NCBI RefSeq assembly: GCF_900109605.1
Contig: NZ_FOAM01000006.1
Location: 248,001-312,000, forward strand
Direction of reading: 5' to 3'
Length of the DNA stretch: 64,000 nucleotides
Source: Xaviernesmea oryzae
GTDB taxonomy: Bacteria > Pseudomonadota > Alphaproteobacteria > Rhizobiales > Rhizobiaceae
Shown here: positions 25,235-34,064 of the stretch, one piece after another
Layout of the letters: the number at the start of each line of letters is the position of its first letter
Position numbering within the stretch: position 1 is the first letter of the stretch
Program-made: the position numbers and the translations under genes
Notes under the pieces: model-generated
The model's input: the letters and a program-made list of their open reading frames with translations, nothing else
Told to the model about the DNA's origin: nothing
The model's database searches: none

Positions 25235-25264
25235 GCATTTGCCACTTATTATCACAGCAAATGC
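25235..25264. promoter_or_regulatory. Perfect inverted repeat upstream of metQ
   Basis: GCATTTGC (25235-25242) and GCAAATGC (25257-25264) are exact inverted arms around a 14-bp AT-rich spacer, ending 25 bp before the metQ ATG. It could be the operator of a methionine-responsive repressor or a leader hairpin. No conserved SAM-riboswitch core was recognised in the 25088-25289 gap. Confidence 0.45.
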
Positions 25265-25289
25265 CTCTGGACGCGAAAGCAGGACGATC

Positions 25290-26132
25290 ATGACGAGCTT
25301 TTTGAACCGCTTTTCCCTCACCCGCCGTGCTGGCGTCATCGGCCTTGCGGCCCTGGCCACGCTCGCTGTCGCCGGCATCGGTTTGAACGCGCAGACTGCG
25401 CAGGCTGAAGACAAGAAGACCGTTAAGGTCGGCATCATCAGCGGCGAGGATGAAGAAGTCTGGCGCGTGGTTGTCGCCGAAGCCGCCAAGAAGGGGCTGA
25501 CGGTCGAGCCGGTGATCTTCAACGACTATACCCAGCCAAACGAGGCACTCGATCGCGGCGAGATCGACGCAAATGCCTTCCAGCATCTGCCCTATCTGGA
25601 AAACCAGGTTCGTCAGCACGGCTACAAGATCGTTCCGGTCGGCTATACGGGCGTCTGGCCGATCGGCGTTTATTCCAAGAAATTTTCCAAGATCGCCGAG
25701 ATCAAGGACGGGGCGGTGATCGGCGTGCCGAACGATCCGTCCAATGAAGGTCGTGCACTGCGCGTTCTCGAACATGAGGGCCTGATCAAGCTGAAGAGCG
25801 GCACGGGCATTCTCGCCACGATCGCCGATGTCGCCGACAATCCGAAGAAGATCGAGATCAAGGAACTGGATGCCGGCATCGTCGGCCGCGCTGTCGACGA
25901 TCTCGACGCCGCCGTCGTCAACACCGACTGGGCGCTGAAGAGCGGGCTCACCCCGGCCAACCGCATTGCCCAGGAACAGATCGCCGACAATCCCTACCGC
26001 AACTTCATCGCCGTGCGCGAAGCGGATAAAGACCAGCCCTGGGTCAAGACGCTTGTCTCGTCCTACCAGAACGACACGGTCAAGGCGGAATTCGACCGGG
26101 TCTACAAGGGCACCGGCCTCAGCGCCTACTGA
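25290..26132 (+). CDS. metQ: Methionine ABC transporter binding protein (NlpA family)
   Basis: Periplasmic receptor for D/L-methionine, 280 residues. The signal peptide of ~38 residues ends near AQTAQAEDK; unlike enterobacterial MetQ it has no lipobox cysteine, so it is soluble. Family segments include VKVGIISGEDEEVW, GEIDANAFQHLPYL and GVPNDPSNEGRALRVLE, which line the ligand pocket. ATG 25290 has AGGACG ahead. It is followed by a terminator-like hairpin and then metN and metI. Confidence 0.94.
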   Translation: MTSFLNRFSLTRRAGVIGLAALATLAVAGIGLNAQTAQAEDKKTVKVGIISGEDEEVWRVVVAEAAKKGLTVEPVIFNDYTQPNEALDRGEIDANAFQHLPYLENQVRQHGYKIVPVGYTGVWPIGVYSKKFSKIAEIKDGAVIGVPNDPSNEGRALRVLEHEGLIKLKSGTGILATIADVADNPKKIEIKELDAGIVGRAVDDLDAAVVNTDWALKSGLTPANRIAQEQIADNPYRNFIAVREADKDQPWVKTLVSSYQNDTVKAEFDRVYKGTGLSAY

Positions 26133-26173
26133 TTATCCCGATGCAATGACGCGCATCGCGTGAAGGAACTGCA

Positions 26174-26215
26174 ACGGCCCGCTCCGTCTTCAAGAGACGA
26201 TAGCGGGTCGTTTTT
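26174..26215 (+). terminator. Terminator/attenuator between metQ and metN
   Basis: ACGGCCCGCT (26174-26183) pairs with AGCGGGTCGT (26202-26211) with one G-U pair; an inner CGTCT/AGACG stem fills the loop; TTTTT follows at 26211-26215. This is a full rho-independent structure inside the metQNI operon, so only part of the transcripts should reach metN. It also rules out the GTG at 26160 as the metN start. Confidence 0.85.
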
Positions 26216-26237
26216 CGCATTGAAAGGTAAGTCATCG

Positions 26238-27344
26238 ATGACCAGACAGGCTCCCCTGCCCGTCCCGGCCGATGCCGCATCCGGCGTTGCAGACGGCGTG
26301 CCGAACCAGAGCGCAGCGGCAAAGCCCGTCGTTCGCCTGGACGACGTGCGTCGTCATTTCGGCACCACACCGGCACTTGACGGCATATCGCTCACCGTCG
26401 CCAAAGGCGAAATCCTTGGCCTGATCGGGCGCTCGGGCGCCGGTAAGTCAACGCTGATCCGCTGCCTGAACGGGCTGGAACGGCCCGATAGCGGCGTGAT
26501 CGAAATCGAGGGCAGCGACATTGTCGGGCTTTCGGAAGAGCAATTGCAGCCCCTGCGCCGGCGCATTGGCATGATCTTCCAGCATTTCAACCTGCTCTCG
26601 GCAAAGACGGTGGAAGACAATGTCGCCCTGCCGCTGAAGATCGCTGGCTGGGACAGAGCGAAGCGGCTTGCCCGCGCGCGCGAGCTTCTTGATCTCGTCG
26701 GCCTGACCGACAAGGCGCGCGCCTATCCGCGCGCGCTCTCCGGCGGGCAGAAGCAGCGCGTCGGCATCGCCCGGGCCTTGGCCGCCAATCCGGCACTGAT
26801 CCTGTCCGACGAAGCCACCTCGGCGCTCGACCCGGAAACCACCGGCTCGATCTTGGCGCTACTCAAGGACATCAATGCCCGGCTCGGCGTCACCATTCTG
26901 CTGATCACCCATGAGATGGAGGTGGTGCGCCAGGTCGCCGATCGCGTTGCGGTGATCGACAAGGGAAGGATCGTCGAGGAGGGGCCGGTCTGGTCGGTTT
27001 TTTCAAGGCCTGAGGCAGACACCACCAAGGCGTTGCTGTCAGGCGTGCGCGCCAGCCTGCCGAGACATGTCGCCGCCCGGCTCGCACCCTCCGCCACGGC
27101 GCGCGGCGAGATGATCGTGAGCATCGACATCACCGGCCCTCAAGCCGCAACGCTGCTGCCGGGTCTCGCGACCGAAATTGCGGGCTGGCGGCTGATCCAT
27201 GGCGGCGTCGAGACCATTCAGGAGCGGCCGGTCGGCCGTTTCTTCCTTGCGCTGCCGGTATCAAGCCTCGCCACCCTTCAAGCCCACCTTGTCCCTTCCG
27301 GGGCGCATCTGGAGGTGCTCGGCCATGTCGCCGATGATGTATAG
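26238..27344 (+). CDS. metN: Methionine ABC transporter ATP-binding protein
   Basis: ATPase of the methionine importer, 368 residues. Walker A GRSGAGKST is near residue 68, the signature LSGGQKQRVGIARAL near 168 and Walker B LILSDEATSALD follows. The C-terminal ~80 residues are the NIL domain that binds methionine and causes trans-inhibition. An N-terminal extension of about 30 residues (APLPVPADAASGVAD) precedes the ABC domain, longer than in E. coli. ATG 26238 has AAAGG ahead and lies beyond the terminator. It overlaps metI by 20 bp. Confidence 0.94.
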   Translation: MTRQAPLPVPADAASGVADGVPNQSAAAKPVVRLDDVRRHFGTTPALDGISLTVAKGEILGLIGRSGAGKSTLIRCLNGLERPDSGVIEIEGSDIVGLSEEQLQPLRRRIGMIFQHFNLLSAKTVEDNVALPLKIAGWDRAKRLARARELLDLVGLTDKARAYPRALSGGQKQRVGIARALAANPALILSDEATSALDPETTGSILALLKDINARLGVTILLITHEMEVVRQVADRVAVIDKGRIVEEGPVWSVFSRPEADTTKALLSGVRASLPRHVAARLAPSATARGEMIVSIDITGPQAATLLPGLATEIAGWRLIHGGVETIQERPVGRFFLALPVSSLATLQAHLVPSGAHLEVLGHVADDV

Positions 27345-27981
27345 CCTGTTCGTCCGCGCCTTCTGGGAAACGGTCATCATGACGGTCGCCTCAGGCGTCA
27401 TCTCGCTCATTGCGGGCCTGCCCCTCGGTCTTTTGCTGGTGGCCACGGCCAAGGGCGGAATTGCGGAAAACCTTTGGGTCAACCGGGTGGTCGGCGCCAT
27501 CGTCAACGGCTTCCGCTCCGTGCCCTTCATCATCCTGCTGGTCGCGCTCATTCCGCTGACCCGGCTCATCGTCGGCACTTCCATTGGCACCTGGGCTGCC
27601 ATCGTGCCGCTCGCCATCGCCGCCACGCCCTATTATGCGCGGATCGCCGAAGTCTCGCTGCGTGAGGTCGATCGCGGTCTGATCGAGGCCGTGCGGGCGA
27701 TGGGCGGCAACCGGTGGACCATCATGCGCGAGGTGCTTCTGCCCGAGGCGCTGCCGGGCATCGTCGCCGGCTTCACGGTCACGCTGGTGACGCTGATCGG
27801 CGCCTCCGCCATGGCCGGTGCCATCGGTGCGGGCGGCCTGGGGGATCTTGCCATCCGCTATGGCTATCAGCGTTTCGAAACGGCGATCATGGTCGCCGTC
27901 GTCGCCGTGCTGATCCTGCTCGTCTGCCTCATCCAGTGGCTGGGCGATGTTCTGGTGGCACGCTTGGACAAACGCATCTGA
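27325..27981 (+). CDS. metI: Methionine ABC transporter permease
   Basis: Channel subunit of the methionine importer, 218 residues with five membrane helices. The EAA-type coupling loop EAVRAMGGNRWTIMREVLLP is near residue 125, and ASAMAGAIGAGGLGDLAIRY is the characteristic MetI segment. ATG 27325 (GAGGTGC ahead) gives the usual length; ATG 27337 is possible. It overlaps the end of metN and is followed by a strong terminator. Confidence 0.94.
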   Translation: MSPMMYSLFVRAFWETVIMTVASGVISLIAGLPLGLLLVATAKGGIAENLWVNRVVGAIVNGFRSVPFIILLVALIPLTRLIVGTSIGTWAAIVPLAIAATPYYARIAEVSLREVDRGLIEAVRAMGGNRWTIMREVLLPEALPGIVAGFTVTLVTLIGASAMAGAIGAGGLGDLAIRYGYQRFETAIMVAVVAVLILLVCLIQWLGDVLVARLDKRI

Positions 27982-27989
27982 AGAAGGCG

Positions 27990-28031
27990 GAAGACCGGCC
28001 GGCTTGGCGCGCAGGCCGGTCTTCTCTGTCT
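27990..28031. terminator. Bidirectional terminator between metI and the aldo/keto reductase
   Basis: GAAGACCGGCC (27990-28000) and GGCCGGTCTTC (28014-28024) form a perfect 11-bp stem with a 13-nt loop. TCTGTCTTT follows on the plus strand. It starts 8 bp after the metI stop and, being between converging genes, may serve both. Confidence 0.85.
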
Positions 28032-29078
28032 TTAAACGGCTTCGTCGCTCGAAGGCTTTTCCCAGAGATTGACGCCGCCTTCGACGGCATGGACGTCGAT
28101 CGCCTTCAATTCCTCTTCCGAGAAGCTGAGATTGGAGAAGGCGCCGAGATTTTCCGCCACCTGCTCCGGCGAGCTCGCGCCGATCAGCGCGGAAGTCACG
28201 CGGGGGTCACGCAGAACCCAGGCGAGTGCCATCTGGGCGAGGCTCTGGCCGCGCGCGCGCGCGATCTCGTTCAGTGCCCGGGCGCGGGCGATGTTCTCAT
28301 CCTTCAGATGCTCCGGCCGCAGATAATCACCACCCGGGCGATTGACACGGGCATCCTGCGGCACGCCATTCAGATATTTGCCGGTCAGCAGGCCCTGGGC
28401 GAGTGGGGTGAAGGCGATAACGCCGGCGCCGACTTCGTCACAGGCATCCAAGAGATCGCCTTCGATCCAGCGGTTGAAGAGATTGTAGGACGGCTGGTTC
28501 AAGAGCAGCGGCACGCCGCGTTCGGCCAGCAGCGCCGCGATCTCGCGCGTCTTGCGGCCGGAATAAGACGAGATGCCGACATAAAGCGCCTTGCCCTGTC
28601 CGACGGCGGTGGCCAGCGCATCGGCGGTCTCTTCGAGCGGCGTCGTCGCGTCGAAGCGATGCGAATAGAAGATGTCGACATAGTCGATATCCATGCGCTT
28701 CAGGCTCTGGTCGAGACTTGCCAGCAGCGCTTTCTTGCCGCCGCCGCCGCGCCCATAAGGGCCGGGCCACATGTCCCAGCCGGCCTTGGTCGAGATGATC
28801 AGCTCATCGCGATAGGCGGCGAGGTCGTGCTTGAGGATCTGGCCGAAATTGATTTCGGCGCTGCCGGGCGGGGGCCCATAATTATTGGCGAGGTCGAAAT
28901 GGGTGATGCCGAGATCGAAGGCCTTGAACAGGATCTGGCGCTGGCGGTCGAGCGTCGTCGTGTCGCCGAAATTATGCCAGAGGCCAAAGGACACGAGCGG
29001 AAGGTCCAGCCCGCTGCGGCCGGCGCGGCGAAAGCGCGCAACCTCATAACGGTCTGCGGCGGGAAGATATTGGGTCAT
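28032..29078 (-). CDS. Aldo/keto reductase, YghZ (AKR14)-like
   Basis: NADPH-dependent aldehyde reductase of 348 residues. The catalytic Asp-Tyr-Lys-His set is visible: THFDLANNYGPP (Asp, Tyr), STKAGWDMWPGPYG (Lys) and IFYSHRFD (His). E. coli YghZ reduces L-glyceraldehyde 3-phosphate and methylglyoxal and has the same length and GPYGRGGGGKKAL loop. It is the last gene of the minus-strand series beginning at 40291 and may detoxify an aldehyde from that pathway, although it could be a separate unit. Confidence 0.88.
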   Translation of the reverse strand: MTQYLPAADRYEVARFRRAGRSGLDLPLVSFGLWHNFGDTTTLDRQRQILFKAFDLGITHFDLANNYGPPPGSAEINFGQILKHDLAAYRDELIISTKAGWDMWPGPYGRGGGGKKALLASLDQSLKRMDIDYVDIFYSHRFDATTPLEETADALATAVGQGKALYVGISSYSGRKTREIAALLAERGVPLLLNQPSYNLFNRWIEGDLLDACDEVGAGVIAFTPLAQGLLTGKYLNGVPQDARVNRPGGDYLRPEHLKDENIARARALNEIARARGQSLAQMALAWVLRDPRVTSALIGASSPEQVAENLGAFSNLSFSEEELKAIDVHAVEGGVNLWEKPSSDEAV

Positions 29079-29211
29079 GCGGAGCGTCTCCGTGAAAACT
29101 GTCGACGGCCGCCTTTGTCGGCATTTTAACCCGGCGCTTCAACATAGGATTTTTCGCCTTTCCTCATTTTGAGGGAATGACGATCCCCGGAAAGCGTCAG
29201 GAACCTGCCAA

Positions 29212-29865
29212 CTATCCTTTGGAATAGCAGATGATCGACAGATAGCGTGCCGGTAGAGTCACCAGTTCCTCCGGTCCATGCGGTGCATCTGCATCGAAGA
29301 ACAAGGCATCGCCCGCCTCCATCCGGTAGAGGCTGTCGCCATGGCGATAGACCACCTCGCCCTCCAGCATGTAGAGAAACTCCATGCCCTCGTGCTGGAA
29401 GGTCGGGAAGACGTCGGATTCGGCATTCAACGTAATCAGATAGGGTTCGACCTCGACGCCGGTGGAATTATTGGCGATATGGCCGAGCAGGCTGTATTGA
29501 TGTCCCGCCCGGGTGCCACGCCGCTCGATGTTCACCCCCTGCCCTGCCTTGACGAAGCTGGCGCTGTGCGGCTCTTCGTAGCCGCGAAAAAAGGCGGTGA
29601 TCGGCATGCCCAGCGCCTTGGAGAGCGATTGCAGCGTGCCGAGCGAGGCAGAGATATTGCCGTTTTCGATCTTGGAAAGCATGCCGACCGAAATGCCCGT
29701 AGCAGCCGAAAGATCGGCCACGGTAATGCCGAGCTTCTTGCGCTGCGTGCGCACCTCATGGCCGATGGCCAGTTCGAGATTGTTGGCGCGCGGCTCGCGC
29801 ACGGCATGCGGATTCTGCGTCAGCGCCGCCTTCGCCGCCTTGGTCTTTGCCGGCTCCTCAGCCAT
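29212..29865 (-). CDS. XRE-cupin transcriptional regulator (PuuR-like architecture)
   Basis: A 217-residue regulator with an N-terminal XRE helix-turn-helix at about residues 35-90 (LGITVADLSAATGISVGML) and a C-terminal cupin ligand domain (about 140-215; HEGMEFLYMLEGEVVYRHG, DADAPHGPEEL). This architecture is common in controllers of amine, amino-acid or sugar catabolism; PuuR, for putrescine, is one example. ATG 29865 has GGGAG ahead; the longer frame is not conserved. It lies directly after the polyamine-type ABC genes on the same strand, so it may control them. Confidence 0.88.
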   Translation of the reverse strand: MAEEPAKTKAAKAALTQNPHAVREPRANNLELAIGHEVRTQRKKLGITVADLSAATGISVGMLSKIENGNISASLGTLQSLSKALGMPITAFFRGYEEPHSASFVKAGQGVNIERRGTRAGHQYSLLGHIANNSTGVEVEPYLITLNAESDVFPTFQHEGMEFLYMLEGEVVYRHGDSLYRMEAGDALFFDADAPHGPEELVTLPARYLSIICYSKG

Positions 29866-29960
29866 GATTGCGCGCTCCCTTCGATAAGACTGTCGATCAG
29901 GATCTAGCGGATTTTCCGCCGATGCCAAACCGTCACCGAGGGATGCGTGTCGAGACCGGC

Positions 29961-31037
29961 TCAGGCGGTGAAGACGTGGGCCGTATCCGGATCGAAGGAA
30001 AGCCAGACCGGCATGCCCCTGGCAAGACCGGAAACCGCCTCATGACCGAAAGGCAGGCGGACGGAAACGGCCGCTTCCTCGCCGATCCGGGTCTTCACAT
30101 GGATATTGTTGCCCAGGAAGGTGATGTCTTCGACCACGGCCGCCAGAGCATGGCCGTCCTTCTCGCGTGAAAGCGCGATGCGCTCAGGCCGCAGCATCAG
30201 TTGCAGGGCCTTGCCGTCAGCGGCAGCGCCATGCAGCGGAATGCCGGCAACGGTCACATCCCCTGGCAGCGTTACGTCGGCCCGGCCGTTCTGTGCCGAA
30301 AGAAGCTGGCAGGGCAGGAAATCACTGTCGCCGATGAATTCGGCAACGAACCGGGTCCGGGGGTGGGCGTAGAGCTCCGCGCCGGTGCCGATCTGGTCGA
30401 TCACCCCTCGCGAGAAGACGGCGATGCGGTCGGAGAGACGCAGCGCCTCCTCCTGGTCGTGGGTGACATAGAGGATCGTCACCTCGGTTTCCTGGTGGAT
30501 GCGGCGGATCTCGTACTGGATCTCCTCGCGCAGCTTCTTGTCGAGCGCCGAGAGCGGCTCGTCCATCAGCAGCACCGGCGGGTCATAGGCAAGCGCACGG
30601 GCCAGCGCCACGCGCTGTTGCTGGCCGCCGGACATCTGCGCGGGCCGCCGGTCCTCGAAGCCTTCGAGCCGCACCAGTGCCAGCATCTGGCGCACGCGCT
30701 CGGTGATCGAGGCCTTGGACCAGCCGCGCACCTTCAGGGGATAGGCGATGTTGTCGCCGACGCTCAAATGGGGGAACAGCGTGTATCGCTGAAACACCAT
30801 GCCGATATTGCGCTTGTGGGACGGCGTGTCCAGGATGGTCTTGCCATTGAGCAAAATATCGCCCGAGCTCGGCTGCTCGAAGCCGGCGAGGATATAGAGC
30901 GTCGTGCTCTTGCCCGAGCCGGAAGGCCCGAGAAAGGTCATGAACTCGCCGCGCTCGATGGTCAGTTCCACATCATGAACCGCGACGACAGGACCGTATT
31001 CCTTGCGCACATGGCGGATGTCGAGAAAGGGCGTCAT
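29961..31037 (-). CDS. ABC transporter ATP-binding protein, PotA/spermidine-putrescine type
   Basis: ATPase of a polyamine-type (POPT) importer, 358 residues. Walker A GPSGSGKST is near residue 38, the signature MSGGQQQRVALARAL near 135, Walker B LLMDEPLSALD and the switch histidine YVTHDQEEAL follow. The C-terminal TOBE domain (280-358) is that of PotA-like proteins. ATG 31037 overlaps the end of the permease gene by 4 bp. The substrate is probably a cationic amine, but POPT-type systems also import other small compounds. Confidence 0.9.
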   Translation of the reverse strand: MTPFLDIRHVRKEYGPVVAVHDVELTIERGEFMTFLGPSGSGKSTTLYILAGFEQPSSGDILLNGKTILDTPSHKRNIGMVFQRYTLFPHLSVGDNIAYPLKVRGWSKASITERVRQMLALVRLEGFEDRRPAQMSGGQQQRVALARALAYDPPVLLMDEPLSALDKKLREEIQYEIRRIHQETEVTILYVTHDQEEALRLSDRIAVFSRGVIDQIGTGAELYAHPRTRFVAEFIGDSDFLPCQLLSAQNGRADVTLPGDVTVAGIPLHGAAADGKALQLMLRPERIALSREKDGHALAAVVEDITFLGNNIHVKTRIGEEAAVSVRLPFGHEAVSGLARGMPVWLSFDPDTAHVFTA

Positions 31038-31834
31038 GCCTTCAGTCCTTTTTTCACGGCGGCGGCCAGCAGCATCAGGAGGATGGTGACGAGGATCAGC
31101 ATGGTCGAGGCGGCGGCGATCACCGGGGTGAGATCCTGGCGCAGGGTCGCCCAGATCTTCACCGGCAAGGTTTGCAGCGTCGGGCTCGACATGAAGATCG
31201 CCAGCACCACCTCGTCCCAGGAGGTGAGGAAGGAGAAGATCGCCGCCGAAAACAGCCCATGGCCGATGCAGGGCAAGGTGACGGTGATCTTGGCCCGCAG
31301 CGGCGAGGCGCCGCAGAGAATGGCGGCATCCTCGATCGACTTGTCGAAGCCTTCGAGCGCACCCGTCAAAGCCAGGATCGAGAAGGGCAAGGCGACCACG
31401 AGATGGGCGATGACGAAGCCGAGCGTGGTGCCGGCAAGCCCGATCTGCAGGAAGAAGGCATAGAGCGCCACAGCCAGCACCACCACCGGCAGGATCATCG
31501 GCGTCATGAACAGCGCCCGCAAGCCGTCGCGCCCGACGAAGCGGCCGCGCACCAGGCCGAAGGCAGCGAAAAGGCCGATGACGACCGACAGCACGGTCAC
31601 CATCAGCGCGATGCGCAGGCTGGTCCAGGCCGATTCGAGCCAGCGCGGATCGGAAAACAGCGCGCCATACCATTTCAGCGTCCAGGAGGGCGGCGGAAAG
31701 ATCAGCCATTGCGAGGAGCCGAAGGACAGGGCAGCGATGAAGACGATGGGCAGAAGCAGGAAGGCCGATGTCAGTGTGGTGATGGCCACCAGCGCCCATT
31801 TCCAGCTTCCCAGGCTGTTGAAATTGAGCAGCAT
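31034..31834 (-). CDS. ABC transporter permease, PotC type
   Basis: Channel subunit of the polyamine-type importer, 266 residues with six helices. The coupling-loop motif EDAAILCGASPLRAKITVTL is near residue 165. The ATG at 31834 has AGGAG at ideal spacing, so the longer open frame is rejected. It is separated from the preceding permease gene by one base and overlaps the ATPase gene by 4 bp, showing tight coupling. Confidence 0.9.
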   Translation of the reverse strand: MLLNFNSLGSWKWALVAITTLTSAFLLLPIVFIAALSFGSSQWLIFPPPSWTLKWYGALFSDPRWLESAWTSLRIALMVTVLSVVIGLFAAFGLVRGRFVGRDGLRALFMTPMILPVVVLAVALYAFFLQIGLAGTTLGFVIAHLVVALPFSILALTGALEGFDKSIEDAAILCGASPLRAKITVTLPCIGHGLFSAAIFSFLTSWDEVVLAIFMSSPTLQTLPVKIWATLRQDLTPVIAAASTMLILVTILLMLLAAAVKKGLKA

Positions 31835-31835
31835 C

Positions 31836-32708
31836 TCAGCTCCTTTCACCTGCGGTGCCGAAGAGGCGCAGTTGCAGCGCATAAAGGCTCAAGGTGACGA
31901 CGAGGAGGACGAGCGCCGCCGCGCCGCCCATGCCCCAATTGACCAGGGATTGCACGAATTGGGCGATGAGTTCGGCCAGCATCATATTGGCCGTGCCGCC
32001 GAGCAGCGCGGGTGTGACGAAATAGCCGAGCGACATGACGAAGACCATCAGCGCGCCCGAAGCGATGCCGGGCATGGCCAGCGGCAGAAGCACGCCGGTA
32101 AAGGCCTGGCGACGATTGGCCCCGCAGAGCGCCGCTGCCTGCAGGATCATCGGATCGATCCGCCTGATCGCGCCGTAGAGCGGGATGATGGTGAAGGGCA
32201 GCATGATATAGACCATGCCGATGGTGACGCCGACCAGATTGTTGACCAGCATCAAGGGCTGGTCGATCAGGCCCAGACCCATCAGCGTCTTGTTGACCAC
32301 GCCGGTGCGCTGCAACAGCACCATCCAGGCATAGGTGCGCGCCAGGAGATTGGTCCACATGGAGAGCAGCACGATGGCGAAGACGATATTGGCGGATGGC
32401 CGCGGCATGATCGCCAGCGCCCAGGCAACCGGAAAGCCGATCATCACGGAAAAGAGGGTGACCAATGCCGAGACGGTGAAGGTGTTGACGAAGATCTTCA
32501 GATAGGTGGCGCTGCCGAGCAGCGTCGCATAATTCTGCAGGCCAAGCACCGGCTCCGTGACGCTGCGCGTCAGCAGGATGGCCACAGGCAGGACGAAGAA
32601 GACCAGCACGAGGATCAGCGCCGGCAAAGTCGGCTTGAATCCGGTGGGCACGAAGCGCCGTTTCGGCGGTGCCAGCGCCGGCATTTCCGTTTCGACTGAA
32701 GCGACCAT
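31836..32708 (-). CDS. ABC transporter permease, PotB type
   Basis: Channel subunit of the polyamine-type importer, 290 residues. A short cytoplasmic lead (VASVETEMPALAPPKRR) is followed by six membrane helices; the coupling loop LQAAALCGANRRQAFTGVLL is near residue 190. ATG 32708 has GAGG 9 bp before it; a TTG three codons upstream is less likely. It follows the binding-protein gene by about 195 bp, a gap that carries a strong hairpin. Confidence 0.9.
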   Translation of the reverse strand: MVASVETEMPALAPPKRRFVPTGFKPTLPALILVLVFFVLPVAILLTRSVTEPVLGLQNYATLLGSATYLKIFVNTFTVSALVTLFSVMIGFPVAWALAIMPRPSANIVFAIVLLSMWTNLLARTYAWMVLLQRTGVVNKTLMGLGLIDQPLMLVNNLVGVTIGMVYIMLPFTIIPLYGAIRRIDPMILQAAALCGANRRQAFTGVLLPLAMPGIASGALMVFVMSLGYFVTPALLGGTANMMLAELIAQFVQSLVNWGMGGAAALVLLVVTLSLYALQLRLFGTAGERS

Positions 32709-32857
32709 GATTGACAACCTCGCACCTCCCGACCATGCCCGCAGGCCGCCCGCGATCTCCTGATCACAATGAGGACATTCGCCATTGGGCCTGAAAGCAC
32801 TTTCTGTCCGCCTGCCGACATCGCCTTACCGGCAGAGACGACGAGGAGGCTCGCGCA

Positions 32858-32884
32858 GACCATCGGCCGATCGAGCCGATGGTC
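32858..32884 (-). terminator. Strong hairpin after the polyamine-type binding-protein gene
   Basis: GACCATCGGC (32858-32867) and GCCGATGGTC (32875-32884) are perfect 10-bp arms with a 7-nt loop, located 19 bp downstream of the binding-protein stop on the minus strand. No T-run follows, so it looks like an mRNA-stabilising or attenuating structure inside the operon. The rest of the 32709-32903 gap holds no gene. Confidence 0.65.
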
Positions 32885-32903
32885 ACGCCCGGGCGATCAG
32901 GAC

Positions 32904-33929
32904 TTACTTGGATTGCCAAGCATACCAGCGCTCGCCGATCTCGTCGCGATGCTTGGCCCAATAGGCCATGTCGGCATTGATCTGCGAGGCGGTCTGCTGG
33001 TCCGGCAGGGTCTTGGCGACCGCGGGATCCATCAGCGCGGGCGATTTGACATTGGTTGGCGCATAGCCGGTGCCGGCGGCCATTTCGGCCTGTCCCTCGG
33101 GCGAGGTCGCGTAAGCGATGAATTTCATCGCCGCGTCCTTGTTCTTGGCGCCCATGGGCACGACCAGCGCATCGGCCGCCGTGATGTTCTGCGCCCAGGA
33201 GGTCTCGACATTGACGCCGGTGGCGGCAAGCGCAGTCAGCCGGCCGTTCCAGAAGGAGCCGAAGGGCGTTTCGGCCGATGCCAGCAATTGCTGCGACTGC
33301 GCGCCGCCCGACCACCAGATGATGTCGGGCTTGATCGTATCGAGCTTCTTGAAGGCCCGGTCGAGATCCAGCGGATAGAGCTTGTCGGCGGCAACGCCAT
33401 CGGCCAGCAATGCAGCCTCGATCACGCCGGGTGCCGACCATTTGTAGAAGGTGCGCTTGCCGGGAAACTTGGCGGTGTCGAACAGATCGGCCCAGCTCTT
33501 CGGGCAGGCGGAAACCGCATCCTTGTTGCAGCCAATGACGAAGGAATAATAAAAGGACCCAACGGAATAATCGGTGACGAAGCGCGGATCGAGCGAGGCC
33601 TTGTCGATCACCTGGAAATCGAGCTTTTCCAGCATGCCCTTGTCGCCGGCCTGAATGGCATAGTCGCCCTCGACATCCACCACGTCCCAGGTCACGCCCT
33701 TGGCCTCGACCATGGCTTTGATCTTGCCGTAATCGGTCGGGCCATCCTGCAGCACGTTGATGCCGCTCTTTTGCGAGAATTTATCGGCCCATGCGCTCTT
33801 CTGGACATCCTGCGTGGTGCCGCCCCAACTGGTGAAGACCATGTCGGCGGCATGGCTGGCGCCGGCCAGGCCGAGCATGAGGGCAAGCGAGAGAATGGCA
33901 GTCTTGGTGGTCGCAGTCTTGATCTTCAT
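32904..33929 (-). CDS. ABC transporter binding protein, PotD/PotF-like
   Basis: Periplasmic receptor of 341 residues. The signal peptide of 27 residues ends ASHAAD. Family features are MVFTSWGGTTQDVQKSAWAD, TWDVVDVEGDYAIQAG and YYSFVIGCNKDA, matching family-1/8 binding proteins of spermidine/putrescine-type systems. The specific acidic residues that bind polyamine nitrogens cannot be verified by eye, so the ligand is open. ATG 33929 has AAGGGA ahead. It lies 135 bp downstream of the NIPSNAP gene and heads the transporter genes. Confidence 0.88.
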   Translation of the reverse strand: MKIKTATTKTAILSLALMLGLAGASHAADMVFTSWGGTTQDVQKSAWADKFSQKSGINVLQDGPTDYGKIKAMVEAKGVTWDVVDVEGDYAIQAGDKGMLEKLDFQVIDKASLDPRFVTDYSVGSFYYSFVIGCNKDAVSACPKSWADLFDTAKFPGKRTFYKWSAPGVIEAALLADGVAADKLYPLDLDRAFKKLDTIKPDIIWWSGGAQSQQLLASAETPFGSFWNGRLTALAATGVNVETSWAQNITAADALVVPMGAKNKDAAMKFIAYATSPEGQAEMAAGTGYAPTNVKSPALMDPAVAKTLPDQQTASQINADMAYWAKHRDEIGERWYAWQSK

Positions 33930-34064
33930 GGCATCTGTTCCCTTATCGTTGTCGATGGCCGCTTTTTGCGGCTTGTCTTCAGGATGCGGCGTCACCCTTC
34001 TACGAGGTTATCGCCATTGCCTTCGTTGTCGCCGACCGGCATCTCCCCGCCGCCCGGCCTTTAC

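Noticed and set aside
25088-25289. SAM riboswitch upstream of metQ
   Set aside because: No conserved SAM-I or SAM-II core could be read in the leader; only an inverted repeat is present.
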